In this document: piece by piece, positions 1 to 9,097 of the stretch
Numbering within the stretch: position 1 is the first letter of the stretch
Layout: the number at the start of each line of letters is the position of its first letter
Assembly (NCBI GenBank): GCA_036338435.1
Contig: JAYZCG010000043.1
Span: 1 to 51,055, forward strand
From: JAPYTY01 sp036338435
Lineage (GTDB): Bacteria; Acidobacteriota; UBA6911; RPQK01; JADFOI01
Length of the DNA: 51,055 nucleotides
Direction: 5' to 3'
Made by a program: the position numbers and the translations under genes
The notes under the pieces: generated by a model
Database searches by the model: none
What the model was told of the DNA's origin: nothing
The model's input: only the letters and a program-made list of their open reading frames with translations

Positions 1-1421
1 GTAAATTGCTTCTAGCTTTTGCCACAGCCGGTGGCATACTTTCAACTACAGGGTCTCCAAGAGGCGCTCCTCTCATTAATCAGAATATTCTTCCTATCGG
101 TACTTCACTAGGGGACTGGCCATTAACAGGGTGCAACTTGCGCGGCACTCGATCTAACGTCCACGAAACAATCATTGGCCCCCATAATGTCAGTCGCCTG
201 AAAGTCAAATGGACCTTCGATGGTTACAACAACTTTAATCAGAGTACTCCTATCGTTATAGGTAACACACTGTACTTTAGTGCCTGGGATGGGTACGTCT
301 ATGCTTTAGATACAACGTCAGGTCTTCTAAGGTGGAAATTCAATGCATGGGCAAATGTGCAACCCAACACCGGTGCAAATTTTCGTGAAGACATTAACAT
401 CGACCCCCTTGGTGAAATGCGTGGTGGTCCTGGATACGGTGATGGGTGCATTTTTGTGGGATCAGGAACTGGCAAGGTCCACTGTCTCGACGCAGAGACA
501 GGAAAAGAAATATGGCAAACCCTCATCGACCCTCGCTCAGGGATCACTCGAACACGTATCAACTCTGATGCTATTTATTACGATGAAAAGGTCTATGTTG
601 GCACCTCTACATCAGCTGGTGACGGCGAAGAAATCTGCTTGGATGCAAAAACGGGTGCTATCCGTTGGCGTTTCGATGTAGTCCCTGATCCCACTGCATT
701 GGCAGGTGGATCCATCTGGTCGGCAGCTACCATTGATGAGGAATACGGGGTAGTCTATAACGCCACAGGCAGCCTTAAAGGGCATGTCCCAGGCCCCATG
801 CTTTTCAGCGAAAGCATGATTGCCAATGACCTAGAATCTGGAGAACTCCTCTGGTATGACCAACTGCGCTCCAATGATCCATTCGACCTCGACTACAGTT
901 GCCATCCGATGCTTTTTGAAGCCACTCACCCAGAATATGCTGCAGCTACGCGCCGCTGTGTTGGGGCCGGAAGCAAAACTGGATTTCATACTTTTGACCG
1001 GGACACCGGAACTCACTTGTGGTCAGCTAGCATCACAAACGGCGGCCCCTCACTAAATAGCACTGCATATGACCGCGAAAAGATTTACGTAGTTAACAAT
1101 TCGGCGGCTAACCACCGCCTACTTGCACAATCAGCTACAGTAGCACTACATGCATGGACCGGAGAGGTCTTGTGGTGGACTCCTAATGCCTCGGCCAGCC
1201 AAGGTGCGGCTGCTGCTGCCAACGGTCTTTTTTATCAAGGATTTCGAGATGGCATCCTACAAGCCCTGAATGCAGAAACCGGAGAACCACTTTGGACACA
1301 CCAACTGCCCGCTTCTCGGAGAGGGGGGATCTGCATCTCGAACGGCACTGTCTACACCAGTTGTGGAGTCCAGAACAGAGGGCCCCATTCACTTTTTGCA
1401 TTTACCATTGATGGAGCATAA
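1..1421 (+). CDS. PQQ-type beta-propeller protein, 5' end outside window
   Basis: About 471 residues are visible. The frame is open to the left edge, so the true start lies upstream; the apparent TTG at position 6 is probably internal, because the paralogue at 3940-5367 has an RR (Tat) motif just before the matching hydrophobic stretch. The protein is built of eight tryptophan-docking blades (VKWTF, LRWKF, KEIWQT, AIRWRF, ELLWYD, THLWSA, EVLWWT, EPLWTH), the pattern of PQQ-binding-like propellers. It is shorter than typical PQQ alcohol dehydrogenases (about 600 residues) and I cannot place a substrate or confirm PQQ binding. Periplasmic location is inferred from the leader. It is followed 13 bp later by a cupredoxin-like gene, which suggests a periplasmic electron-transfer or sensing role. 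BamB-like scaffold function is an alternative. Confidence 0.8.
   Translation, partial: KLLLAFATAGGILSTTGSPRGAPLINQNILPIGTSLGDWPLTGCNLRGTRSNVHETIIGPHNVSRLKVKWTFDGYNNFNQSTPIVIGNTLYFSAWDGYVYALDTTSGLLRWKFNAWANVQPNTGANFREDINIDPLGEMRGGPGYGDGCIFVGSGTGKVHCLDAETGKEIWQTLIDPRSGITRTRINSDAIYYDEKVYVGTSTSAGDGEEICLDAKTGAIRWRFDVVPDPTALAGGSIWSAATIDEEYGVVYNATGSLKGHVPGPMLFSESMIANDLESGELLWYDQLRSNDPFDLDYSCHPMLFEATHPEYAAATRRCVGAGSKTGFHTFDRDTGTHLWSASITNGGPSLNSTAYDREKIYVVNNSAANHRLLAQSATVALHAWTGEVLWWTPNASASQGAAAAANGLFYQGFRDGILQALNAETGEPLWTHQLPASRRGGICISNGTVYTSCGVQNRGPHSLFAFTIDGA
1278..1312 (+). repeat. 35-bp identical segment, inverted copy at 4049-4083
   Basis: This segment of the left propeller gene, encoding TGEPLWTHQLPA, is identical base for base to the reverse complement of 4049-4083 in the paralogue. 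Flanking DNA has many synonymous differences. Confidence 0.85.
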
Positions 1422-1434
1422 GGGAGCGACATAC

Positions 1435-2022
1435 ATGCCACACAGACAAATTGATCGCCGTAATTTTTTGTTAGCATCAACAGGACTCGGCTTAGCCACT
1501 ACTCAGTTGCAAGCTCAAAGTATTGTCCATGACGTGAAAATCGTCTTAAACTACGGTAGAGGCCTTTGGTATTACGATCCAGTAGGCTTGTACATTCAAC
1601 CAGGCGACACAGTTCGCTGGCAAGCACTTCGATGGACACCAACCGTGACTGCTTTTCATCCAGACAATGACAACCATGAACTACGCATCCCTACAGGAGC
1701 CATGCCTTTTGATTCAGGAATACTCGCTACTATGCAAACTTGGGAGTGGACATTTACTGTGGCAGGCACCTACGACTACTATAGTAAACACCATGAAGCT
1801 GCAGGACTCATCGGCCGCGTCGTAGTAGGAGCCCCCGGTGGGCCCGGTGAAAAACCTCCTCGTTATGGAGGTTCCGAAGGTCGCACTCCTATATATCGCC
1901 TTGGCATGCGCATATTTAAGATACTCGATTCCAAAGAAATTGCCGAGAAAAAAACTGTTCCTTTTCCCGTAGATCAACTGGCAAGAGGACGTTTCCGACG
2001 CCTCCATGGGACAAAATACTAG
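1435..2022 (+). CDS. Tat-exported cupredoxin-like protein with degenerate copper site
   Basis: 195 residues. The ATG at 1435 is preceded by GGGAGCGACATAC, a good ribosome-binding site, and opens a Tat leader with RRNFLLAS at residues 8-15. The rest has the layout of plastocyanin/halocyanin-type cupredoxins: a GDTVRW strand, a histidine at H75, and the C-terminal ligand loop at residues 113-127. In that loop the usual Y-Y-C-x-P-H-x-x-x-G-M pattern reads Y-Y-S-K-H-H-x-x-x-G-L, so the cysteine is replaced by S117 and the methionine by L125, while H75 and H120 remain. A classical blue type 1 copper site is therefore unlikely, although a different metal site cannot be excluded. The gene lies between a PQQ-type propeller gene and an amidohydrolase that overlaps its last 17 bp. 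Confidence 0.72.
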   Translation: MPHRQIDRRNFLLASTGLGLATTQLQAQSIVHDVKIVLNYGRGLWYYDPVGLYIQPGDTVRWQALRWTPTVTAFHPDNDNHELRIPTGAMPFDSGILATMQTWEWTFTVAGTYDYYSKHHEAAGLIGRVVVGAPGGPGEKPPRYGGSEGRTPIYRLGMRIFKILDSKEIAEKKTVPFPVDQLARGRFRRLHGTKY

Positions 2023-3829
2023 AGCTCAAAGCGAGCCTAACAAAGAGATCAGTCTGCCTACAAAAAAGTTTGCGTGGGTTTACTCTTCCCTACTGATTGG
2101 GCTCCTGCTCATTCTTCCTCAGTGTACTACTTACCTACCCGAAGCTCTGTCCCCTGATCTTGTTTTACACAACGGAAAGATTGTGACGGTTGATAGCGAG
2201 TTTTCTATCGCCCAGGCAGTCGCAATCAAAAACGGTCGCTTTCTTGCGGTTGGTTCTGACAAAGATGTTTTGGAGCTTGTTGGCCCAACAACGGAGGTGG
2301 TTGATCTTACAGGCAAAACCGTTATGCCAGGGCTGCACGATTCCCATGTTCATCTTGCCCAACGCGTTGCTGAGCCTGCTGAGCCACTGATGGAGAAATT
2401 AAGTCAGTCAGAATCAATCGCTCAGATTGTTGATGTCGTACACCAAAAAGTGAAGAAAACACGTCCAGGAGAATTAGTCTGGCTTCCCCGGGGACCTAGA
2501 GTCGATCAAATCTCAGAAAAACGTTGGCCTAATCGACACGACCTCGATCCTATTTCTCCAGAAAACCCGGTCATTGTAACCTTTGCCGGAGATTATGTTA
2601 ATGTGGCCAACACCCTCGCTCTCAAAGCCGCAGGGATCGATCACACGGTTACTCAACCCTACAAAACAGGAGGCTTTGGAGAATTCGAACTGGATTCAAA
2701 AACAAAAGAACCGACGGGCGTGGTGATAGGGAAAGGAGCTCATCGCATTTTACGAGAAGGCAAAAATTTTAATGTTTGGCCTTCTGCCATGCTAGAGAAA
2801 AACATTCTTCGCGCTCTAAATGAAGACATTGCGCCCACCGGTATCACTAGTCTCTCAGATCCCCTCACAGCAACAAACAACATTCCTAGCCATCATGCCT
2901 ATCAACGACTTTCCAGGATGGGAACAATATTACCGTCCCGTATTAACGTAATGGTTCGAGTTCCAATAAGAGGAATGTCTTCTGAAGAATGCATTGCACT
3001 AATTAACAACCTCATTTATTCTCCCCCCTTCACGAATGACTTTCTACGCATCGGGACCATTAAATTAAGTCTCGACAAAGGAGTTCCTGGGGGCAAGCCC
3101 TATATAGTTCCAAAAGAACGAATCAAGAAAGTCATCATCGAATCTCACCGACAAGGATGGCAACTCTATCTACACATCACCAATGCCGAAACTTTTGATA
3201 GTGCAGCAGAGGCAATGGAAGACGCCTATCGTCTCTATCCGCGAAAGGATGCCAGACACATTTTCACCCATATTAATATGCCCTCCGAAGACAATTTGAA
3301 AACCATGCGATCGCTAGGCATTGTCGCAGATCTTCAAGTCCATTCGATCTATCGCATGCCAGACGACATGGAACAAAAATATCTAATCAATCCTAATCGT
3401 CCTGACAAAGGGCCCAAACCAGTGGGTACTTACCGTGATGCCGGGATCCCCATTATGCTGAGTAGTGATCAAAATCCATTGGGGCCTATACTTGCCATAT
3501 CAGCAGCTGTAAATAGGGTGCGGAAATCGGGAAAGGTTTTCCAACCGGAAGAACGCCTCACTATAGAAGAGGCCATCCGTGCAGTTACTAGCACTTCAGC
3601 CTGGGCCTTCCATCAAGAGGCTCTAAATGGCTCCATCGAAACAGGGAAATATGCCGACCTAGTAGTTCTAGGACGTGATATTCTAAGCATTGATCCTCTG
3701 GAGATTAAGGATGTTCCAATCCTTATGACCATCACCCACGGCAAAATAGTTTACACCGCCCAAAATCAAGACCCCTATCAGAAGGTGGAGTACCTAAGTT
3801 ATCCCATACGTACGCCGTACTTCAATTGA
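2006..3829 (+). CDS. YtcJ-like metal-dependent amidohydrolase, exported
   Basis: 607 residues. The N-terminus has a basic segment, then a hydrophobic helix (residues about 28-38) ending in a cysteine (LLILPQC), suggesting a lipoprotein or membrane anchor; the lipobox is imperfect. The mature part starts with the amidohydrolase signature LVLHNGKIVTVD and has GLHDSHVHLA, the HxH metal-binding motif, near residue 113. A late SSDQNPLGP segment supplies the probable catalytic aspartate, and the C-terminus ends with the small beta domain (TGKYADLVVLGRDI). This matches amidohydrolase family 3 (YtcJ/NfdA type), which hydrolyses amides, N-formyl groups or related bonds; the substrate cannot be read from sequence. 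It overlaps the cupredoxin gene by 17 bp and is probably co-transcribed with it. Confidence 0.8.
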   Translation: MGQNTRAQSEPNKEISLPTKKFAWVYSSLLIGLLLILPQCTTYLPEALSPDLVLHNGKIVTVDSEFSIAQAVAIKNGRFLAVGSDKDVLELVGPTTEVVDLTGKTVMPGLHDSHVHLAQRVAEPAEPLMEKLSQSESIAQIVDVVHQKVKKTRPGELVWLPRGPRVDQISEKRWPNRHDLDPISPENPVIVTFAGDYVNVANTLALKAAGIDHTVTQPYKTGGFGEFELDSKTKEPTGVVIGKGAHRILREGKNFNVWPSAMLEKNILRALNEDIAPTGITSLSDPLTATNNIPSHHAYQRLSRMGTILPSRINVMVRVPIRGMSSEECIALINNLIYSPPFTNDFLRIGTIKLSLDKGVPGGKPYIVPKERIKKVIIESHRQGWQLYLHITNAETFDSAAEAMEDAYRLYPRKDARHIFTHINMPSEDNLKTMRSLGIVADLQVHSIYRMPDDMEQKYLINPNRPDKGPKPVGTYRDAGIPIMLSSDQNPLGPILAISAAVNRVRKSGKVFQPEERLTIEEAIRAVTSTSAWAFHQEALNGSIETGKYADLVVLGRDILSIDPLEIKDVPILMTITHGKIVYTAQNQDPYQKVEYLSYPIRTPYFN

Positions 3830-3939
3830 ATCGAATACCGCTGCCTATTTGATGTGATGTTGTAGGCAGAAAATCTGAAGACCGACGCGTCAAGGCATTG
3901 CCACATAGACTATGTAGTCTCTAAAGACTCTTCAGTTCT

Positions 3940-5367
3940 CTAGCGTCCATCGATACTGAACGCATAAAGGATGTGGGGCCCTGAACCCTGGGCACCACAA
4001 GCCGTGTAAAGAACCCCGTCCGAAACAACTATCCCCCCCCGCCGAGGTGCGGGCAGTTGGTGTGTCCAAAGTGGTTCTCCGGTCTCCACATTCAGGGCCT
4101 GTAAAATGCCATCTCGGAAACCCTGATAAAAAAGATCGTTGGCCCCAGCTGTAGCTCCCTGACTACTAGTAGCATTTGGAGTCCACCAAAGTACTTCGCC
4201 AGTCCAGGCGTGTAATGCCACCGTAGCTGACTGTGCAAGCAGGCGATGTCCAGCAATGGAATTAGACACCATGTAAATTTTATCATGCCCGTAAGCTGTA
4301 CTATTTAAAGTTGGCCCCCCGTTCGTTACAGATGCCGTCCATAGATGCTCTCCCGTGTCCCGGTCAAAGGTATGAAAGCCAGTTTTGCTACCAGCTCCCA
4401 CGCAACGGCGCCGAGCTGCCCTTCGTTCGGGATGAGTAGCTTCGAACATCATTGGATGACAGCTAAAGTCAAGATCGAAAGGATCCTGAGCTCTTATTTG
4501 GTCATACCAGAGGAGTTCTCCAGACTCCATGTCGTTGGCAATAATGCTCTCACTAAACAACATGGGGCCCGGCACCCTTCCATGTACGCTACCTGTGACG
4601 TTGTAAATCACACCATGTTCAGGATCTAACACAGGAGCTGTCCAGACAGCTCCTCCCCCAACGCCCTTTACATTTGGCACTATGTCGAAGCGCCACCGAA
4701 TAGCACTCGTCTTGGCATCCAAACAAGCAATATGAGAACGACCTGCCACGGTAGAAGTCCCCACGTAAATTTTACCGTCATAAACAATTGGTGTAGAGGA
4801 AATCTTGCTGCGATGGGTGCCTGCCAAAGGATCCAATTGCCTTTGCCACACCTCTTCTCCCGTCACTGCGTCCAGACAATGAATTCTCGACGTCCCATCC
4901 CCTATAAAGATGTGTCCGTCGGCATAGGCTGCCGAGCCGCGCATTTGCCCTATTGGATCAGCATTGATTGCCGTCTGGTACAAACCAGGTTCGTTAGGCT
5001 TGATTCCCTCCCAGGCATTGAACTTCCATTTAAGCTCTCCCGATTCTATGTCCAGGGCATACACATAGCCATCATTGGCAGCCGTATATAGTGACCCGTT
5101 AATAACCAGAGGCGTACTCTGACTGAAATCTTGCATTCCTTCAAAAGTCCATTTTACAGCAAGCCGCTCAACACTCTCTGTCCCAATAATTTTTTCATCA
5201 GTGTTGAATCGAGTTCCTTGAAGATCATATCCAAACATTGCCCAGTCTCCGGGCTGAGCAGTTTCTATTTGACTCTGACCCAGAAGGATTGATTGTTTGG
5301 GAAACGCCCCTAGCACTGCACCACCAGAAGCCGCTAACGACAATAAAAAACCCCTCCTGTTAAACAT
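3940..5367 (-). CDS. Tat-exported PQQ-type beta-propeller protein (paralogue)
   Basis: 475 residues from the chosen ATG at 5367, which opens a Tat-like leader (NRRGFLLSLAASGG at residues 3-16). An in-frame start at 5454 would add 29 residues before the leader and is less likely. It shares the eight tryptophan-docking blades and most of its sequence with the propeller at the left edge, but lies on the opposite strand. Near the 3' end a 35-bp DNA stretch is identical between the two genes. Function is probably periplasmic and quinoprotein-like, substrate unknown. The gap to the convergent amidohydrolase gene (3830-3939) contains only weak hairpins. Upstream, 184 bp separate it from oleD on the same strand. 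Confidence 0.8.
   Translation of the reverse strand: MFNRRGFLLSLAASGGAVLGAFPKQSILLGQSQIETAQPGDWAMFGYDLQGTRFNTDEKIIGTESVERLAVKWTFEGMQDFSQSTPLVINGSLYTAANDGYVYALDIESGELKWKFNAWEGIKPNEPGLYQTAINADPIGQMRGSAAYADGHIFIGDGTSRIHCLDAVTGEEVWQRQLDPLAGTHRSKISSTPIVYDGKIYVGTSTVAGRSHIACLDAKTSAIRWRFDIVPNVKGVGGGAVWTAPVLDPEHGVIYNVTGSVHGRVPGPMLFSESIIANDMESGELLWYDQIRAQDPFDLDFSCHPMMFEATHPERRAARRRCVGAGSKTGFHTFDRDTGEHLWTASVTNGGPTLNSTAYGHDKIYMVSNSIAGHRLLAQSATVALHAWTGEVLWWTPNATSSQGATAGANDLFYQGFRDGILQALNVETGEPLWTHQLPAPRRGGIVVSDGVLYTACGAQGSGPHILYAFSIDGR
4049..4083 (-). repeat. 35-bp identical segment, inverted copy of 1278-1312
   Basis: Partner of 1278-1312. The two copies are in inverted orientation about 2.7 kb apart and could support inversion or gene conversion. 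Confidence 0.85.
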
Positions 5368-5551
5368 AGACCTCACTGTCCTATCAGAATTTTTAAAATA
5401 CGCACTTCCTATGCAAGGCAAGCTATACCCAAAGAGTTGCTGATTTGCACTCATTTTACCTTAGCTATCTTCGGTGTTTCCAGTGTAGATATAACTCCAG
5501 CCGCAACGACATGCTAGACCTCATTGATAAGCTGGGAGCCTCCATCTAAGG

Positions 5552-6544
5552 TTATTTCTCAGAATGAATCCATTCCCGAAGGTACCTCAACCCTTCTTCC
5601 ATGCTTGTCTTTGGTTGATAACCTAGTTCTCTTTTAGCCGCACTAATGTCAAACCAATGCGCACTAGCTAACTCCTGCGCTAAAAAGCGCGTGATTGGGG
5701 GTTCACCTCTTAAAGGAAAAGCCCGGTACACACCTTCGCAGATCCAGCCAGCAATGTAGGCTGTTAAAGGAGACACCGTGCCGGTGATTTTCGGAAGTTC
5801 AGCAATCTCTAAAACACGGTCAATAAAATTCCACAACGGTATCGGACTCCCTTGGGAAATAAAAAAAGTTTTCCCAGATATGGATGATTCTGGAAATAGT
5901 CGCTTTGCCGCCGCAAGGTGTGCCATCGCCGCATCATCTATATATGTTAAATCTACACATTTGGGAACTCTCCCAATCTTTCGCAATTTTCCTGCTTGGG
6001 CCCGCGCTACAATCCCAGGAATTAAATGATTATCTCCAGGCCCCCAAACGAGATGTGGCCTCAAAGCCACCGTGGCCAATGTCTTATCATTAGCCTTCAC
6101 AACCAGTTGTTCTGCAATCGCCTTGGTCCGAGGATAGGCTGCCGTATAGTGCTTTGGATAAGGTGTCCGCTCATCTACCCCTTCCATGTCCCCACCATCA
6201 AAAATAACACTGGGAGAACTTGTGTAAACCAGTCGATTGACACCCTCTTGACGACACGCTGAGATCACGTTTTCTGTGCCTTTAACGTTAACCTCGTAAT
6301 AGTCGCTATATCTTCCCCAAATGCCAGTTTTAGCGGCTACGTGAAAAACTATGTCAAAATCACAGCACGCCTCTCGGACTCTCTCCACATCAACTAAATC
6401 TGCCTGTAAGACTTCTACACCTAAATCCTCTAGAGAAGCATAACTTCCGCGGGAAAAACTACGCACCTGATATCCATCTCGCAGGAGCTCTCTAACAATA
6501 GCCCCTCCCAAAAATCCGCCGCCGCCAGTAACTAATGCCTTCAT
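5552..6544 (-). CDS. oleD: OleD, NAD(P)H-dependent 2-alkyl-3-ketoalkanoate reductase
   Basis: 330 residues. It is a short-chain dehydrogenase of the extended 3beta-HSD/epimerase type. The N-terminal Rossmann motif is TGGGGFLG (residues 6-13), and the catalytic Tyr-x3-Lys is YPRTK near residue 143. In the olefin pathway OleD reduces the beta-keto acid made by OleA to a 2-alkyl-3-hydroxyalkanoic acid. The ATG at 6544 overlaps the oleC stop as ATGA, so translation is probably coupled; an in-frame start 21 bp upstream is less convincing. It is the last gene of an oleA-oleB-oleC-oleD operon on the minus strand. Alone it could be called a generic epimerase, and the operon context makes OleD the best call. 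Confidence 0.88.
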   Translation of the reverse strand: MKALVTGGGGFLGGAIVRELLRDGYQVRSFSRGSYASLEDLGVEVLQADLVDVERVREACCDFDIVFHVAAKTGIWGRYSDYYEVNVKGTENVISACRQEGVNRLVYTSSPSVIFDGGDMEGVDERTPYPKHYTAAYPRTKAIAEQLVVKANDKTLATVALRPHLVWGPGDNHLIPGIVARAQAGKLRKIGRVPKCVDLTYIDDAAMAHLAAAKRLFPESSISGKTFFISQGSPIPLWNFIDRVLEIAELPKITGTVSPLTAYIAGWICEGVYRAFPLRGEPPITRFLAQELASAHWFDISAAKRELGYQPKTSMEEGLRYLREWIHSEK

Positions 6545-8181
6545 GTGATTTGTTTTCCTGCCCACAAGGCTAAGCTCTCCCGTCCGATTTTTGCATTATG
6601 CCGGACATCAACCGGGAAAGCGGCATGGAAAAGCAGATCCTGGATCTCTCGGGTCTGCGGCTGTGCTGCACCCAATTGAAGTATTTCCTTTTTTAAATCC
6701 TCCGAACTTTCTTCGCCATCATTAAGCTCCACACAAAGAACCGGATGTTGCTTAGGAGCTTTACCTATACCCACTAACGCACTTCGATGTACTTTAGGAT
6801 GAGAATTAAATATGCCTTCGCAAGACACTGTGAACAAGGTTCCACAAGAGGTAACAACTCTTTGAGACTTCCGCCCACAAAACCAAATACGGCCTTCGGA
6901 GTCTAAATACCCAACATCTCCCATCCGGTGACGTACTTCGCCCCTCTTCCCCTTAATTTTAGCAAGACGATTAATTTCTGAATGACCCAAATAAGATTGT
7001 GAAACATTGGGGCCCCACACCACTAATTCACCCATCTCCCCTGTTGAAACCAGCAAATCATTAGTCCAGATGTCGATAGGATCATCGGTAATCCTAATGA
7101 ATTCTAGCTGAACTCCACAAATGGGCCTTCCCACACACACTCCCTGACCAAGAGAGGATCCGCTTTCCTTGAGTACTTCCTGTGCTGAAATAGAAGAAAT
7201 GGGTAATGCCTCAGTTGCTCCATACGGAGTATGAATATCGGCGCCTGAATCCAACATATGAGAAAAAGTTTGTAAAACACGAGGAGATACAGGTGCACCA
7301 GCTGAAAGTACTCGCTTAATAGTAGGTAGTTTAATACCATGTGCTTTCCCATGTTTACCTACTCGATCTAGTAATGCAGGCGACCCAAACATGTGGGTTA
7401 TTCCAAATTTTTGGATGGGATCAATTATTTGAATAGGATCCACAGTCCCGGGTCGAGTAAAGTCCATCTCAGGAAACACCGCAGTAACTCCCATAGAAGG
7501 ATCAAATAGGGCAAACAATGGGAATGTGGCCAAATCAATTTCTCCAGGTCTGATATCAAAATGATCTTGAAGCAGCTTTGCTTGTGCAGAGAACATTCCA
7601 TGGGTATAGCAAACTCCCTTGGGAATTCCGGTACTCCCTGAAGTAAATACTAAAGCTGTTAATTCATCGGTTTTTGAAGGCTCTGGTTTAAAATTACCTT
7701 GTTCTCCTAGGTGCATCACTTGCTGTAAAAAGGGTCCTGGCCACAACTTAAAACCTCCCACAGTAACGCAAATTTGCACCTTGGGGGTCCATCCCAATAC
7801 TATTCTGGCAGCGTGAGCCAGTGGAATACCAATAAACGCTTCTGGTTCAACTTCCTTTAAACATTTTTTAAGATTTGCTTGGCCAATGCCAGGATCAATC
7901 AAGACCATCACAGCACTTAACTTAATCAGCGCAAAGCTCAAAATGACAAAGTCGATACCCGGCCGAACCATAAGTCCCACGCGCATCCCTTTTTTTACCC
8001 CAATTTTTCTAAGCCCCTGAGCACATTTATTACTCTGCACTTCCAGTTGGGAAAAGGTTAGCCTATCTGTTGCAGTAATGACTGCTGGCTGCTCAGGCCT
8101 TTCAGTTGCGTGCACCAATAAATGTTGTGCAACGTTAGCCCACTGTTTATTTTTCAAGCCTATGCTTCTCCAAAAACTCAC
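6541..8181 (-). CDS. oleC: OleC, AMP-dependent beta-lactone synthetase
   Basis: 546 residues of the acyl-CoA synthetase/ANL superfamily. Visible motifs are the ATP-binding loop FTSGSTGIPKG (near residue 185), an adenine-binding segment TPYGATEALP, the hinge region GDVGYLDSEGRIWFCGRK, and a C-terminal NAKIGRE with the A10-type lysine. OleC enzymes use ATP to convert 2-alkyl-3-hydroxy acids to cis-beta-lactones rather than making acyl-CoA. The start overlaps the oleB 3' end by 35 bp and the stop overlaps the oleD start by 4 bp, indicating tight translational coupling. A plain fatty acyl-CoA ligase is the alternative; neighbours on both sides support OleC. Confidence 0.88.
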   Translation of the reverse strand: MSFWRSIGLKNKQWANVAQHLLVHATERPEQPAVITATDRLTFSQLEVQSNKCAQGLRKIGVKKGMRVGLMVRPGIDFVILSFALIKLSAVMVLIDPGIGQANLKKCLKEVEPEAFIGIPLAHAARIVLGWTPKVQICVTVGGFKLWPGPFLQQVMHLGEQGNFKPEPSKTDELTALVFTSGSTGIPKGVCYTHGMFSAQAKLLQDHFDIRPGEIDLATFPLFALFDPSMGVTAVFPEMDFTRPGTVDPIQIIDPIQKFGITHMFGSPALLDRVGKHGKAHGIKLPTIKRVLSAGAPVSPRVLQTFSHMLDSGADIHTPYGATEALPISSISAQEVLKESGSSLGQGVCVGRPICGVQLEFIRITDDPIDIWTNDLLVSTGEMGELVVWGPNVSQSYLGHSEINRLAKIKGKRGEVRHRMGDVGYLDSEGRIWFCGRKSQRVVTSCGTLFTVSCEGIFNSHPKVHRSALVGIGKAPKQHPVLCVELNDGEESSEDLKKEILQLGAAQPQTREIQDLLFHAAFPVDVRHNAKIGRESLALWAGKQIT

Positions 8182-9052
8182 TGACCAGAAGAATTACAGC
8201 TTCCGGAAATTCCTCTAAAACATAATGCCCTGCCTCAGGAAAGCGATGAATTTCTGCGCGGGGAAATCGCTTAATCCATTCTTCTAAAAAATCATGATCA
8301 AATACAAAATCTTTGTCTCCCCAACAAATCAACATGGGAACTTGTTCTAATTTATCTAGATTATCCTCAACCTTCTTAAGGGGAGCATAGGATGGATCAA
8401 TGGGCGAAAGCGGTATATCTTTGATAAAAGCTAGGATCCCAACACGATTTTTTACAGAATCATAAGGCCCTGCATATGCCCGCCGGATTTCTTTAGGCAT
8501 ACGGTTAAAGCGACACCCTATATAAGTGGCAATACGAGAAAAGGCATTGAACTTCAAAATTAAAAAGGAGGCCAGTTGGGAATTTCTGCAAAAAAGAAGG
8601 GCCCAAGGTAATTTCTTCGTCTCCGGCAAAAGAAATGCGCCGGTATTAAAAACTACTAACCGTTTAATCTGATCAGAGTGCCGTGTCGCAAAATGCATTC
8701 CAATTGGGCCGCCCCAGTCATGCATTACGAGTGTTATATTTGATGTGATCCCTAATTGCTCGAGTAAGCATTCCAGATCACTGGTGCGCTTCTCTAGCGT
8801 ATATTTATATGTTTTGTTATCCGGTTTATCAGAAAGCCCGCACCCAATATGGTCGGGGACAATGATCCGGTAAGTTTCTCGAAGAGTAAGGATAACTTCC
8901 CTATACATGAAGGACCAACTTGGATTGCCGTGAAGCAGTACGATAGGCTCACCCCGTCCCTCATCCAAGTAATGATAGCGATGTCCCCCAACATCGATGT
9001 AGTGTGACTGGAAGCTGTAAAGATGCCTGATGTGATTTAAGGAAAACTTCAT
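8147..9052 (-). CDS. oleB: OleB, beta-lactone decarboxylase of the haloalkane dehalogenase fold
   Basis: 301 residues, alpha/beta hydrolase. The oxyanion segment HGNPSWSFMYR is near residue 40, the nucleophile elbow VMHDWGGPIG carries an aspartate (near residue 110) as in haloalkane dehalogenases, and EAGHYVLEE near the C-terminus holds the catalytic histidine. OleB converts the beta-lactone made by OleC to an alkene and CO2. It sits 45 bp downstream of oleA and overlaps oleC. No clear Shine-Dalgarno sequence precedes the ATG, so another nearby start cannot be excluded. Taken alone it would be called a haloalkane dehalogenase; context decides. Confidence 0.86.
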   Translation of the reverse strand: MKFSLNHIRHLYSFQSHYIDVGGHRYHYLDEGRGEPIVLLHGNPSWSFMYREVILTLRETYRIIVPDHIGCGLSDKPDNKTYKYTLEKRTSDLECLLEQLGITSNITLVMHDWGGPIGMHFATRHSDQIKRLVVFNTGAFLLPETKKLPWALLFCRNSQLASFLILKFNAFSRIATYIGCRFNRMPKEIRRAYAGPYDSVKNRVGILAFIKDIPLSPIDPSYAPLKKVEDNLDKLEQVPMLICWGDKDFVFDHDFLEEWIKRFPRAEIHRFPEAGHYVLEEFPEAVILLVSEFLEKHRLEK

Positions 9053-9097
9053 CGAGGGGATAATTTTAGAGTTGCCGGGCGACTGGCATTTAGTATC

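Noticed and set aside
3907..3920. Palindrome AGACTATGTAGTCT as a terminator between convergent genes
   Set aside because: The loop would be only two bases and no U-tract follows. The nearby CTGCCTA/TAGGCAG pair (3841-3869) has a 15-base loop and is also weak.
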